6,452 bases of DNA, from positions 1-6,452 of the forward strand of contig VGML01000121.1 in NCBI GenBank assembly GCA_016866415.1, read 5' to 3'. Below the pieces are notes generated by a model. The model was not told the DNA's origin. It ran no database searches and was given only the letters and a program-made list of their open reading frames with translations. This document shows, one piece after another, positions 1-6,275 of the stretch. Every line of letters starts with the position of its first letter. The first letter of the stretch is position 1. Source of the stretch: Bacteroidota bacterium. Its GTDB lineage: Bacteria; Bacteroidota; Bacteroidia; Flavobacteriales_D; Crocinitomicaceae. The position numbers and the translations under genes are program-made.

Positions 1-2412
1 TGGATCCAAATGTGTCATTCTCCAAACTAAATCAACTCGAATTACTTTTAAGATATTCTCAATTCCGATGCTAGACTCAGCATATGGAATACCATTGAAA
101 TGTTTAACAAACGAAGGAAGTAACATTTCTTTTTGATGTCTGTCGCTTATATGACCAATTGCAATTTTTCCTGTAGTCACTAAGCGTAATTTTAACTTCT
201 TCACTAATGGAATCCGATCAAAAAACAATCCTTCCCATTGATTTTCAATGAAAGCACTCGCATATTTATCCGTCACGAATTCTAGGAAATTCAATTTGTT
301 AAAGGCACTTGACATCAAATACAAAGATTGATTTCCAGGAATTGCTTTTAAAAATGGATAAGCGGTTGTTCCAAAAATATAACCTACCATACCCCCATAA
401 TACATGCGACCTAAAACACCAAGTTGATGGTAGTGTTCAATTTGAAATTCTAACTTTTGGTACGAATATTCACTTCCAAACAACCCTTTGATTCCAAAAA
501 CTCCTTGCAGGGAAAGAATCGGATTCGTGCAAGTCATCGCAATACGGTCCAAGTTGCCTGAGATAAATTCTTCATCTTTTGCCCAGCGAATGCGAGCTGT
601 AATTTCTGCCGTTCTGATTTTTGAAATAGTTAATGTATCAGCATTTACAATTCTTTTGTAATTGGCAAGTCCTAACGGTGTAAGTCCTTTAAATTCGAAA
701 CCGCTAAAGGCTACGAAGTCTTTTTTAATGTCCTTTTCAAAACTTAACCCGGCTTTCGTAACGAAAGTTAATTTATCAAATGCGGCCGTGCTCAAAACTG
801 TTGTAAATGTATTTCCCATTGATAAGGCACTGCTCGAAATACCAATTTGTTCAATGTCGTAACTGTAGTATGAACTTAAGAGGCCACGCTTTTTAGGGGT
901 AACATTGTAACGAATGGTGGCTCCATATTTCAATTTTTCATCTCCAAATCCGTATGCTATTCTTCCTCCAAATTCAATTCTTTTGGAGAATTCATTTGAT
1001 GTTCTTAGAGCAAACGCCAATCTGAGTTTTTCGACTGGATTGAAGGCTACAAACGACGCAATGCTCCCGAGCTCAATTTTTCCAAGCGGATAGTATCCTG
1101 TGGATGCCAAGTAGGTTACATTCTTCATTGTATTGAAGAACCGATTGTTCTGCAATGAGTCAATCATCTCATTTATTTTTTCTTCCTGTTTTGACAAAGG
1201 TTGATGGCGCATTTCTTGCCAATAAGCATCGCTTCTCAATTTGGCACTATCCAAAATTTCAACGGTGTTATCACCTTTGTAGAATTCTTGCTCTCGCTTT
1301 TCATTGATTTTAAAATACCTACGACTGTTTGTTTTTCGTCCAAAAAGACCATAAACTTTTGTCTTCTCAGTCAATCGAATATCCGCGATCAGTTTTTCCT
1401 TGGTCATCATCCATACTTCTTTCTCTACCTGCTCGAATTCTTGTTCGAAATAGAAATCCTGAATATAATTGAGGTTGGCATCGGGAGAAATGTTCGCGCT
1501 GAATCGTTTTATGGCATAGGTTGTATCGTGAATCCACATTTCCCCGGAAAAGGTCAAATCACCTGTCCTTTTTGGTTTAAATCGCATTTTATAGCACCAA
1601 TTGTTTCCAATGAACGATGAATCTTCGACGTAAAAATGGTAATAACTTCTTGCATAAATGGAAACTGGACTAATGAATGACTTAAAAAACATGTCGTAAA
1701 TGTTATCATAGACATTGATATCCAAATACATGTCGCCTAGATATTGATTCATTTGTAAATTCTCAATTCCTGAAACTTTCGTTGCTTTTACAACCTCTTT
1801 TTTCTGTTTTGGTTTGTTCTTGAAGTAAAAATCAGATACGTTTTCACTAAGAATTATAGGTAGAAAAGCTCTTCCTTCATCTGTAGAATCAAGGTAATCC
1901 ATGATCATATCCAAGCGCTTTACGATGCCATTTTTGGAGAATTTATCGCCAATGTTGTTCAGGTCCAATTGAATTTTATTGTAAGCTTCATATTCATACG
2001 CGTCCAATTTTTCTTTATTATTGACTGGTTTATTTGCAATAATACGCTTATGAAGTTTAATTGCGAAAGGCTCATCTGGAGGACGAATCACAACCTCTTT
2101 GTGTAAGTTGGACCTCGTTTCCAATGTGATATTGATCTCTTGTGATTGATCTCGATTCACCTTTACAGATTTCAGTTTATATCCAGGAAACATAAACATC
2201 AATGAGTCAGTTGCGTAATAGGTTTTAATGCTGTAATTCCCCAAAGAGTCTGTTATGGCTCCAATTTTGGAATTCATGTATTGAACTTTCACAAATGGAA
2301 ACCCAAAACCTGTTTCTGAATCGATGACTTGTCCAAAAACATGCGTTTGCTGAGAAAAAAGATTCCCGCTGGTGATTATCAAAAGAATAGAAAAAAATAG
2401 CCCTTTTCCCAT
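1..2412 (-). CDS. DUF5686 / carboxypeptidase-regulatory-like outer-membrane protein (C-terminus cut by window edge)
   Basis: The minus strand reads open for 804 codons from ATG at 2412 to the window edge with no stop. Residues 1 to about 21 form a signal peptide (MGKGLFFSILLIITSGNLFS), so the protein is exported. Residues 27-100 look like a carboxypeptidase-D regulatory beta-sandwich: GQVIDSETGFGFPFVKV, then a TDSLGNYSI turn and a PGYK segment. DUF5686 hallmarks follow: YEYEAYNKIQLDL (about 140-150), LPIILSENVSDFYFK (184-198), and a segment resembling RFKPKRTGDLTFSGEMWI near 270-288. The rest, from about 430, alternates aromatic and polar residues as in an outer-membrane beta-barrel. Family members are usually a little over 800 residues, so only a short C-terminal piece, probably the last strand, is missing. 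The start lies 3 nt after the tatC stop, which suggests co-transcription. No Shine-Dalgarno sequence is seen. Biochemical function is unknown; the barrel placement is inference. Confidence 0.88.
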   Translation of the reverse strand, partial: MGKGLFFSILLIITSGNLFSQQTHVFGQVIDSETGFGFPFVKVQYMNSKIGAITDSLGNYSIKTYYATDSLMFMFPGYKLKSVKVNRDQSQEINITLETRSNLHKEVVIRPPDEPFAIKLHKRIIANKPVNNKEKLDAYEYEAYNKIQLDLNNIGDKFSKNGIVKRLDMIMDYLDSTDEGRAFLPIILSENVSDFYFKNKPKQKKEVVKATKVSGIENLQMNQYLGDMYLDINVYDNIYDMFFKSFISPVSIYARSYYHFYVEDSSFIGNNWCYKMRFKPKRTGDLTFSGEMWIHDTTYAIKRFSANISPDANLNYIQDFYFEQEFEQVEKEVWMMTKEKLIADIRLTEKTKVYGLFGRKTNSRRYFKINEKREQEFYKGDNTVEILDSAKLRSDAYWQEMRHQPLSKQEEKINEMIDSLQNNRFFNTMKNVTYLASTGYYPLGKIELGSIASFVAFNPVEKLRLAFALRTSNEFSKRIEFGGRIAYGFGDEKLKYGATIRYNVTPKKRGLLSSYYSYDIEQIGISSSALSMGNTFTTVLSTAAFDKLTFVTKAGLSFEKDIKKDFVAFSGFEFKGLTPLGLANYKRIVNADTLTISKIRTAEITARIRWAKDEEFISGNLDRIAMTCTNPILSLQGVFGIKGLFGSEYSYQKLEFQIEHYHQLGVLGRMYYGGMVGYIFGTTAYPFLKAIPGNQSLYLMSSAFNKLNFLEFVTDKYASAFIENQWEGLFFDRIPLVKKLKLRLVTTGKIAIGHISDRHQKEMLLPSFVKHFNGIPYAESSIGIENILKVIRVDLVWRMTHLDP

Positions 2413-2415
2413 TTT

Positions 2416-3207
2416 TTAAATGCTTCTTGCTTTCAATGCATTTTTTTCAACTCGAATTGCAACTAAAATCCCAACCTCATAGAGCAACAGTAAAGGAAGG
2501 GATACAATGATTTGAGTAATCCAATCGGGTGGTGTAATAATTGCAGAAAGAATGAGAATTATAACAATGGCGTGACGTCGGTACTTTTTTAGAAATGCTG
2601 AATCAAACAAACCAACTTTCGTTAAGAAATAAGTTACGATTGGCAATAGGAAAAACAACCCCGTATAGAATACAGTTGAAATGATCGTGCTCATGTATGA
2701 ATCAATGGTGTAGATGTTTTCGATTCGCTTGCTCATTTGAAACGTCCCAAAAAATTGGATACTCATTGGGGCGACAACAAAATACCCGAAAAGAATTCCG
2801 CTGAAGAACAGTAAACTCACATAGAAAACAATCCCACGCGCCATTTTTTTCTCTTTGAATTTTAGCCCTGGTTTAACGAAGGCCCAAAGTTGATAAAAGA
2901 TGAATGGAAACGAAACAATTGCTCCACCTACAATACTCATCATAAGTGCATATGAGAATTGACCTGAGACAGTCATACTTTGAAAGTTGACATTAAGTTT
3001 TTCAGAACAAATGCCAAAGGACTTGCAGAGGTATTGAAATGTCACAAAGTCGTCCTCAGCCATAGCTAAAAAAACGTTTTCAATGATTTCAACTTGGTAG
3101 ATCCAAATCACAATTCCAGCAATAATTACTGCAATTGCTGCACGAACGAGTCTCCAGCGGAGTTCCTCCAAGTGTTGAAGAAAGGACATGTTATTATCTT
3201 CAGACAT
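2416..3207 (-). CDS. tatC: Sec-independent (Tat) protein translocase subunit TatC
   Basis: TatC is the multispanning inner-membrane receptor that binds twin-arginine signal peptides and assembles with TatA for export of folded proteins. The 263-residue product shows the cytoplasmic N-terminal signature SFLQHLEELRWRL (8-20), six hydrophobic segments (about 19-38, 83-109, 124-147, 170-196, 211-226, 230-250), the YQLWAFVKPGL loop (105-115) with a Glu at 119 matching E. coli Glu103, and TPPDWITQ (225-232) with the conserved Asp. The first periplasmic loop carries Cys61 and Cys67. The transmembrane-4 Glu of E. coli (Glu170) is Leu187 here. ATG 3207 is chosen. An in-frame TTG at 3216 would add three residues, but it lies inside a TAACTTTG promoter box. 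A third start, ATG 3189, would leave only MSFLQ before the signature. No tatA or tatB is visible. The DUF5686 gene follows after 3 nt. Confidence 0.96.
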   Translation of the reverse strand: MSEDNNMSFLQHLEELRWRLVRAAIAVIIAGIVIWIYQVEIIENVFLAMAEDDFVTFQYLCKSFGICSEKLNVNFQSMTVSGQFSYALMMSIVGGAIVSFPFIFYQLWAFVKPGLKFKEKKMARGIVFYVSLLFFSGILFGYFVVAPMSIQFFGTFQMSKRIENIYTIDSYMSTIISTVFYTGLFFLLPIVTYFLTKVGLFDSAFLKKYRRHAIVIILILSAIITPPDWITQIIVSLPLLLLYEVGILVAIRVEKNALKARSI

Positions 3208-3213
3208 AGAACG

Positions 3214-3221
3214 CAAAGTTA
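3214..3221 (-). promoter_or_regulatory. Candidate Bacteroidota -7 box for tatC
   Basis: The minus strand reads TAACTTTG, an exact match to the TAnnTTTG -7 consensus of the Bacteroidota housekeeping sigma factor, ending 6 nt before the tatC ATG. Transcription would then begin at or next to the ATG, giving a leaderless or near-leaderless message. The nearest upstream TTTTG is only 11 nt away, too close for a standard -33 element, so the promoter assignment is moderate. Confidence 0.45.
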
Positions 3222-3251
3222 GTCATTTCAAACAAAAGCTAGAAAAGAAAA

Positions 3252-3278
3252 GTAGGCCGTAAATTGTTTACGTTCTAC
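3252..3278. promoter_or_regulatory. 27-bp imperfect palindrome over the -33 element (operator candidate)
   Basis: The sequence is GTAG-gc-CGTAAA-ttg-TTTACG-tt-CTAC: two 12-base arms matching at 10 of 12 positions around a 3-base centre. The inner six pairs (CGTAAA/TTTACG) and the outer four (GTAG/CTAC) are perfect. The central TTG (3264-3266) is the -33 element of the promoter for the gene at 3311. The site lies upstream of both divergent transcription starts, so it is unlikely to act as an RNA hairpin. It fits a dimeric regulator binding site that would block or modulate that promoter. The regulator is unknown. Confidence 0.5.
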
Positions 3279-3291
3279 GCCGATACCTTTG
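3264..3291 (+). promoter_or_regulatory. Bacteroidota-type promoter for the gene at 3311
   Basis: A TTG at 3264-3266 and TACCTTTG at 3284-3291 match the -33/-7 consensus (TTG, then TAnnTTTG), with 17 nt between them. The predicted start of transcription, about 6 nt past the -7 box, leaves a short A-rich leader of roughly 13 nt before ATG 3311. This is the best-matching promoter in the window. Confidence 0.65.
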
Positions 3292-3310
3292 TTTCATAAA
3301 AATTAGAAAA

Positions 3311-3625
3311 ATGGAACTTGTAAGCTTAAAATCATTGATTTTCAACTCATATGACGATCATGCGGAAATGGTAATTGATATTAAAAAAGCGTCATTGAGT
3401 TACTCTACTAAGTATTTGATTGATGTTTTAAACATTAATCGGATTTTAAATATTATTAAGAAAAACAATCCAGACTTGGACTTAAATGAAAGTATTCGTA
3501 CAATCGAATTTGAAGATTTTCAAGAATTTTCTTTAAATCTTAAAAGTCTTAGCGATTGTTTTCTACCAAAAGATGAAATTGACTTTATGGTTGTTAATTC
3601 AATGACGAAACAGATACGTGCCTAA
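3311..3625 (+). CDS. Hypothetical protein, 104 residues, unknown function
   Basis: I do not recognise this protein. It is 104 residues with no signal peptide or membrane segment, so it is probably cytoplasmic. It is rich in Asp, Ile, Leu, Asn and Ser. Visible pieces are a beta-like start (MELVSLKSLIFNS), a helix-like stretch around residues 34-53 (TKYLIDVLNINRILNIIKKN), an acidic middle (IRTIEFEDFQEF, 62-73) and a single Cys at 83. Support for a real gene comes from a good TTG-N17-TACCTTTG promoter directly upstream, a start in an A-rich leader without Shine-Dalgarno, no better frame over the same DNA, and a hairpin with a T-run just past the stop. Its stop abuts the stop of the convergent lipoprotein gene with no spacer. 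The palindrome over its promoter suggests individual regulation. It is monocistronic. Confidence 0.7.
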   Translation: MELVSLKSLIFNSYDDHAEMVIDIKKASLSYSTKYLIDVLNINRILNIIKKNNPDLDLNESIRTIEFEDFQEFSLNLKSLSDCFLPKDEIDFMVVNSMTKQIRA

Positions 3626-3991
3626 CTACTGAATGAAAACCGTTTCTTCATTCACTTTTTCAGCTTCAATTTTAATGATTCCCTGACCAATCATGTTTTG
3701 TTTTTGGGCTTTGATATCCAAAACCGCAACACCTGCCTGACCAAGTTGATAAATATCATTATAATTGAAAGAAGCCATTCCACTTGCGTTTGTATAAGCT
3801 GTATCAAAAACAGCAACTTGCTGAGGAGTTCCAGCAGTGTTCGTTCCGTACAAAATAACCATTGCATTGCCCTGCGCGGTATTGTTTGCATCTAAAACAT
3901 AGATATTAGCAATAGTATCTTTTTTCTTTCGGCAAGACCCGAGTGTAAAAATTGACGCAGCAATGATTACAAGAACAAGAATTTTTTTCAT
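3626..3991 (-). CDS. Small lipoprotein A with a single beta-sandwich-like domain
   Basis: The 121-residue product begins MKKILVLVIIAASIFTLGSC, a type II signal peptide with lipobox LGSC and lipidated Cys20, so it should be anchored in the outer or inner membrane. The mature end is CRKKKDT, a basic cluster, followed by one domain of about 95 residues with alternating beta-strand pattern: NIYVLDANNTAQGNAMVILYG (29-49), DTAYTNASGMASF (63-75), then GQAGVAVLDIKAQ (84-96). The DTAYTNASG turn resembles those in carboxypeptidase-regulatory-like or Ig-like folds; this fold assignment is inference. It is the last of three similar genes and starts 7 nt after the stop of lipoprotein B, so it is probably co-transcribed with B. 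Its stop touches that of the opposing gene. Function is unknown. Confidence 0.85.
   Translation of the reverse strand: MKKILVLVIIAASIFTLGSCRKKKDTIANIYVLDANNTAQGNAMVILYGTNTAGTPQQVAVFDTAYTNASGMASFNYNDIYQLGQAGVAVLDIKAQKQNMIGQGIIKIEAEKVNEETVFIQ
3631..3660 (+). terminator. Probable hairpin terminator of the gene at 3311
   Basis: GAATGAA (3631-3637) and TTCATTC (3647-3653) can pair as a 7-bp stem with a 9-nt loop, followed two bases later by five T residues (3656-3660). It lies 5 nt past the stop on the plus strand. The stem has only two G-C pairs, so it is weak. It sits inside the last codons of the opposing lipoprotein gene and has no T-run on the minus strand, so it would work in one direction only. 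Confidence 0.4.
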
Positions 3992-3998
3992 TATAAAT

Positions 3999-4376
3999 TT
4001 AATTAGGTAAATAAATAGTTTCTACAGAAGTTGTGTGAATTCGACATCGTGTTTGACCCGAACCAACTTTATTATTGTGCTTAACAATAATATCAAAATA
4101 ACCAGTCGTGTTTTCATCTCCATCGCGATATAAATCAAAATACTGATTCATGTCCACTGAAGTAAAACCAGATGAATTCGTGAAAGACGTATCAACGAAA
4201 TCTTGAGTTGGTGGATTGGATTGTTGATCTCCAACTACAATTACTTTCGCGCCACCTATAAGCTGATTGGTCGATGAGCGCACAAAAACCTTCAATATAG
4301 CTGGATCTTTTGGTTCACAAGACAAAAAACTTACCGACAAAATTACTCCAAACGCAATAAAAAATAACTTTTTCAT
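3999..4376 (-). CDS. Small lipoprotein B with a single beta-sandwich-like domain
   Basis: The 125-residue product has a lipoprotein signal (KK, hydrophobic core, then SFLSC with Cys20). Phe at position -3 of the lipobox is less usual than Leu. The mature protein starts CEPKDPA and continues with a predicted beta-rich domain: LKVFVRSSTNQLIGGAKVIV (28-47), DTSFTNSSGFTSVDM (62-76), and GYFDIIVKHNNKVGSGQ (92-108). These blocks line up in order with those of the flanking lipoproteins A and C, so the three are probably paralogues, B being the most diverged in its C-terminal half (GDENTTG replaces the GQAG/GQSG turn). It begins 65 bp after the stop of C, preceded by a TAAATTTG box, and lies 7 nt before A. 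No function is recognised. Confidence 0.85.
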   Translation of the reverse strand: MKKLFFIAFGVILSVSFLSCEPKDPAILKVFVRSSTNQLIGGAKVIVVGDQQSNPPTQDFVDTSFTNSSGFTSVDMNQYFDLYRDGDENTTGYFDIIVKHNNKVGSGQTRCRIHTTSVETIYLPN

Positions 4377-4390
4377 AAACTAAATATTTC

Positions 4391-4398
4391 CAAATTTA
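4391..4398 (-). promoter_or_regulatory. Candidate -7 box for the lipoprotein B-A pair
   Basis: The minus strand reads TAAATTTG, an exact TAnnTTTG match, ending 14 nt before ATG 4376. It lies in the 65-bp gap between lipoprotein genes C and B. The upstream TTTTG is only 11 nt away, so the -33 part is poor. If active, it gives B and A their own transcript. Confidence 0.42.
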
Positions 4399-4441
4399 CA
4401 CCTTTATTCCAAAATACGAATACGAAGGGGTACTCTTAATG

Positions 4442-4867
4442 TTACTCTATTTGTAAATTACATTCATTAACAACCTCTTCAATTATCTGAATAGTCGATT
4501 CTCCTTGCTTATTATAGTAGGAAGCTCTTACTTTCAAAATTGCAACTCCCGATTGACCAGATTCATAATTTGCATTCAAATTGAAAATAGCAATGCCAAA
4601 TTTATCAGTTGATATTGATGAATACAAAGAAACAGGATTTTGGTTGGAAGTATCCGTGGGTTCAGCAAACATGTCCACGTTGGCACCCTCAACTATTAAT
4701 CCTGCAGAATCATACACAACTACACGCAAGGTCGTATCTTTTCTCTTGTAACATCCCAAAAGCCCAATTGCTAAAACAAATCCAATGATTGAAAACTTAA
4801 AAAGTTTAACCGAATAATTACGAGATTTTTTCTTGTAAATTTGCATACGTGTTCGACCTGAATACAT
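4442..4867 (-). CDS. Small lipoprotein C with a single beta-sandwich-like domain
   Basis: This is the first of three tandem lipoprotein genes. From ATG 4867 it is 141 residues; an in-frame ATG at 4846 gives 134. Either way the n-region is unusually long and basic (KKKSRNYSVKLFK) before the hydrophobic core and lipobox LLGC (Cys39 from the first ATG). The mature end CYKRKDTTLRVVVYD closely resembles CRKKKDTIANIYVLD of lipoprotein A, and GQSGVAILKVRAS (104-116) matches GQAGVAVLDIKAQ in A. Between them lie VEGANVDMF (59-67) and a STDKFGIAIFN turn (86-96), as expected for one small beta-sandwich. A second Cys near the C-terminus (NECNLQIE) is not shared by A. It is divergent from pheS across only 43 bp. 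The start is uncertain; the shorter form has a more usual signal peptide. No function is recognised. Confidence 0.82.
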   Translation of the reverse strand: MYSGRTRMQIYKKKSRNYSVKLFKFSIIGFVLAIGLLGCYKRKDTTLRVVVYDSAGLIVEGANVDMFAEPTDTSNQNPVSLYSSISTDKFGIAIFNLNANYESGQSGVAILKVRASYYNKQGESTIQIIEEVVNECNLQIE

Positions 4868-4875
4868 ACATTAAA

Positions 4876-4901
4876 CAAATTTTGAAATAAAAAAGTTACA
4901 A
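4876..4901 (-). promoter_or_regulatory. Weak promoter candidate for lipoprotein C
   Basis: On the minus strand TTG (4901-4899) is followed after 15 nt by AAAATTTG (4883-4876), one mismatch from TAnnTTTG. The predicted start lies near ATG 4867, giving either a leaderless message for that start or a leader of about 23 nt for ATG 4846. The 43-bp gap must also hold the pheS promoter, for which I see no good consensus match, only CAACCTTG (4899-4906) next to the pheS start. Confidence 0.28.
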
Positions 4902-4910
4902 CCTTGTTGA

Positions 4911-5933
4911 ATGAAGTCGAAAATAAGTGAAATAAAAGTCGAAATAGATCAATTTGAAATTAATTCAATTGAGCAGTTAGAGCATTTTCGAATCAAATAT
5001 TTAGGTTCAAAAGGTTTGACAAAAGAATTGTTTTCAGAATTGAAAAACGTTCCAAACGAACAGAAAAAAGAAATCGGTCAATTGTTGAATCAATTGCGAT
5101 TGGATGCCGAAACAAAATTTGAAGAGACGAAAAAAGTATTGTCATCCTCAAAATCCGAAGAAAACAAATTGGATTTGACTCGTCCAGGCGAAGATCACGA
5201 AATTGGGAGCCATCACCCTCTTTCACTTGTAAAGCGCGAAATAATTTCCATTTTTTCAAAAATAGGATACGAAGTCTCAGAAGGACCGGAAATTGAAGAT
5301 GATTGGCACAATTTTTCAGCCTTGAATTTTCCACCTGAGCATCCTGCTCGCGACATGCAAGATACGTTTTTCATTGAAAAAGGAGAAAAAGAAATCGCTT
5401 TGCGTACTCATACAAGCTCGGTACAAGTGCGTGTAATGGAAAACTCAAAGCCTCCTATTCGAACTATTTCTCCAGGAAGGGTTTATCGTAACGAGGCTAT
5501 TTCGGCACGAGCGCATTGTTTTTTTCATCAAGTTGAAGGACTGTACATTGATAAAGGAGTTTCTTTTGCTGACTTAAAACAAACATTATTGTATTTCGCG
5601 CAGGAAATGTTTGGTGAAAAAGCACAAATTCGCTTAAGGCCTTCCTATTTCCCTTTCACAGAGCCAAGTGCTGAGGTAGATATCTCTTGCACGCTTTGTA
5701 ATGGCAAAGGCTGTAACGTTTGTAAATACTCAGGATGGCTTGAAATCCTTGGTTGCGGAATGGTAGATCCAAACGTTTTGGATGCTTGTGGAATCGACTC
5801 AACAATTTACACCGGATTTGCTTTTGGTATGGGCGTTGAACGCATTGCGCAGCTGAAATATCGTGTAACAGATTTAAGGCTTTATTCCGAAAATGATATC
5901 CGTTTTCTCAAACAATTTAAATCAGGAATGTAA
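4911..5933 (+). CDS. pheS: Phenylalanine--tRNA ligase alpha subunit
   Basis: PheS is the catalytic subunit of the cytoplasmic alpha2-beta2 enzyme that charges tRNA-Phe with phenylalanine using ATP. The 340-residue product has the usual length and order. Residues 1-85 form a charged helical N-terminal arm, expected to be a coiled coil contacting tRNA. Then come TRPGEDHEIGSHHPLSLV (90-107), class II motif 1 around GPEIEDDWHNFSALNFPPEH (125-144), THTSSVQVR (166-174), motif 2 in GRVYRNEAISARAHCFFHQ (189-207), and motif 3 in GFAFGMGVERIAQLKY (302-317). Ala304 corresponds to E. coli Ala294 in the Phe pocket. A CxxC-x4-CxxC set (Cys260, 263, 268, 271) resembles a zinc knuckle; E. coli PheS lacks it, but many other bacterial PheS have it. 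pheT is not in the window and is not directly downstream. The next gene overlaps the stop by one base. Confidence 0.98.
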   Translation: MKSKISEIKVEIDQFEINSIEQLEHFRIKYLGSKGLTKELFSELKNVPNEQKKEIGQLLNQLRLDAETKFEETKKVLSSSKSEENKLDLTRPGEDHEIGSHHPLSLVKREIISIFSKIGYEVSEGPEIEDDWHNFSALNFPPEHPARDMQDTFFIEKGEKEIALRTHTSSVQVRVMENSKPPIRTISPGRVYRNEAISARAHCFFHQVEGLYIDKGVSFADLKQTLLYFAQEMFGEKAQIRLRPSYFPFTEPSAEVDISCTLCNGKGCNVCKYSGWLEILGCGMVDPNVLDACGIDSTIYTGFAFGMGVERIAQLKYRVTDLRLYSENDIRFLKQFKSGM

Positions 5934-6274
5934 TGGCTTGGATTCATTTAACATCGCAAGAACAACTTGAAGAGGCAATCAATCTCAGTGAGACAAAGCC
6001 GCAGTTGTTTTTCAAACATAGCACACGATGTATCATCTCCAAGATGGCATTGCAGGCTTTTGAAAGCTCCAGAGTTCTTGATTCAGTTGCGGCAGACTTT
6101 TACTTGCTCGACCTTTTGAATTATAGGACTATTTCAAATGAAATTGCCAATCGTTTAAACATCATTCATCAATCTCCACAAGCAATCATGCTTTCAAAAA
6201 ATGAAGTAATTTACTCGGAAACACACGATCGTATAGACGGTTCGAGGGTACAACAAATTTTAGATTCAATTTAA
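5933..6274 (+). CDS. ytxJ: YtxJ/BrxC-like monothiol thioredoxin-fold protein (bacillithiol system)
   Basis: This 113-residue cytoplasmic protein matches the YtxJ (BrxC) family, small thioredoxin-fold proteins linked to bacillithiol redox chemistry in Bacillota and Bacteroidota. The diagnostic piece is FFKHSTRCIISKMAL (26-40), with a single active-site Cys33 in a TRCxIS setting in place of the CxxC of thioredoxin. A second is IIHQSPQAIML (77-87), where Pro82 is the expected cis-proline next to the active site. Cys33 is the only cysteine, which fits a monothiol mechanism; removal of bacillithiol from mixed disulfides is the role proposed for the family. The start ATG overlaps the pheS stop (TAATG), implying translational coupling. 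The assignment is from motifs; no bsh biosynthesis gene is in the window. Confidence 0.85.
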   Translation: MAWIHLTSQEQLEEAINLSETKPQLFFKHSTRCIISKMALQAFESSRVLDSVAADFYLLDLLNYRTISNEIANRLNIIHQSPQAIMLSKNEVIYSETHDRIDGSRVQQILDSI

Positions 6275-6275
6275 C

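Noticed and set aside
309..862. Two short plus-strand open frames (309-491 and 662-862)
   Set aside because: Both are antisense to the DUF5686 coding sequence and have no supporting start signals or protein features.
1201..1620. 139-codon open frame on the plus strand
   Set aside because: It lies entirely antisense to the DUF5686 gene, whose frame shows family motifs throughout. Its translation has no recognisable domain, and no promoter was seen.
3691..3895. Short open frames on both strands inside lipoprotein A
   Set aside because: They overlap a gene with a clear lipoprotein signal and paralogues next door; the alternative translations look like frame shadows.
4417..4428. Short direct repeat (ATACGA twice) in the gap between lipoproteins C and B
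   Set aside because: Two copies of a 6-base unit are not enough to call a repeat array or binding site.
4377..4441. Possible terminator after lipoprotein C
   Set aside because: I found no convincing stem followed by a T-run on the minus strand in this gap, so read-through from C into B and A remains possible.
4899..4909. Small inverted repeat CAAC-ctt-GTTG just before the pheS start
   Set aside because: Four-base arms are expected by chance in this sequence, and there is no T-run or promoter overlap strong enough to give it meaning.
4993..5334. 113-codon minus-strand open frame
   Set aside because: It is antisense to pheS, which is unambiguous by its class II motifs.
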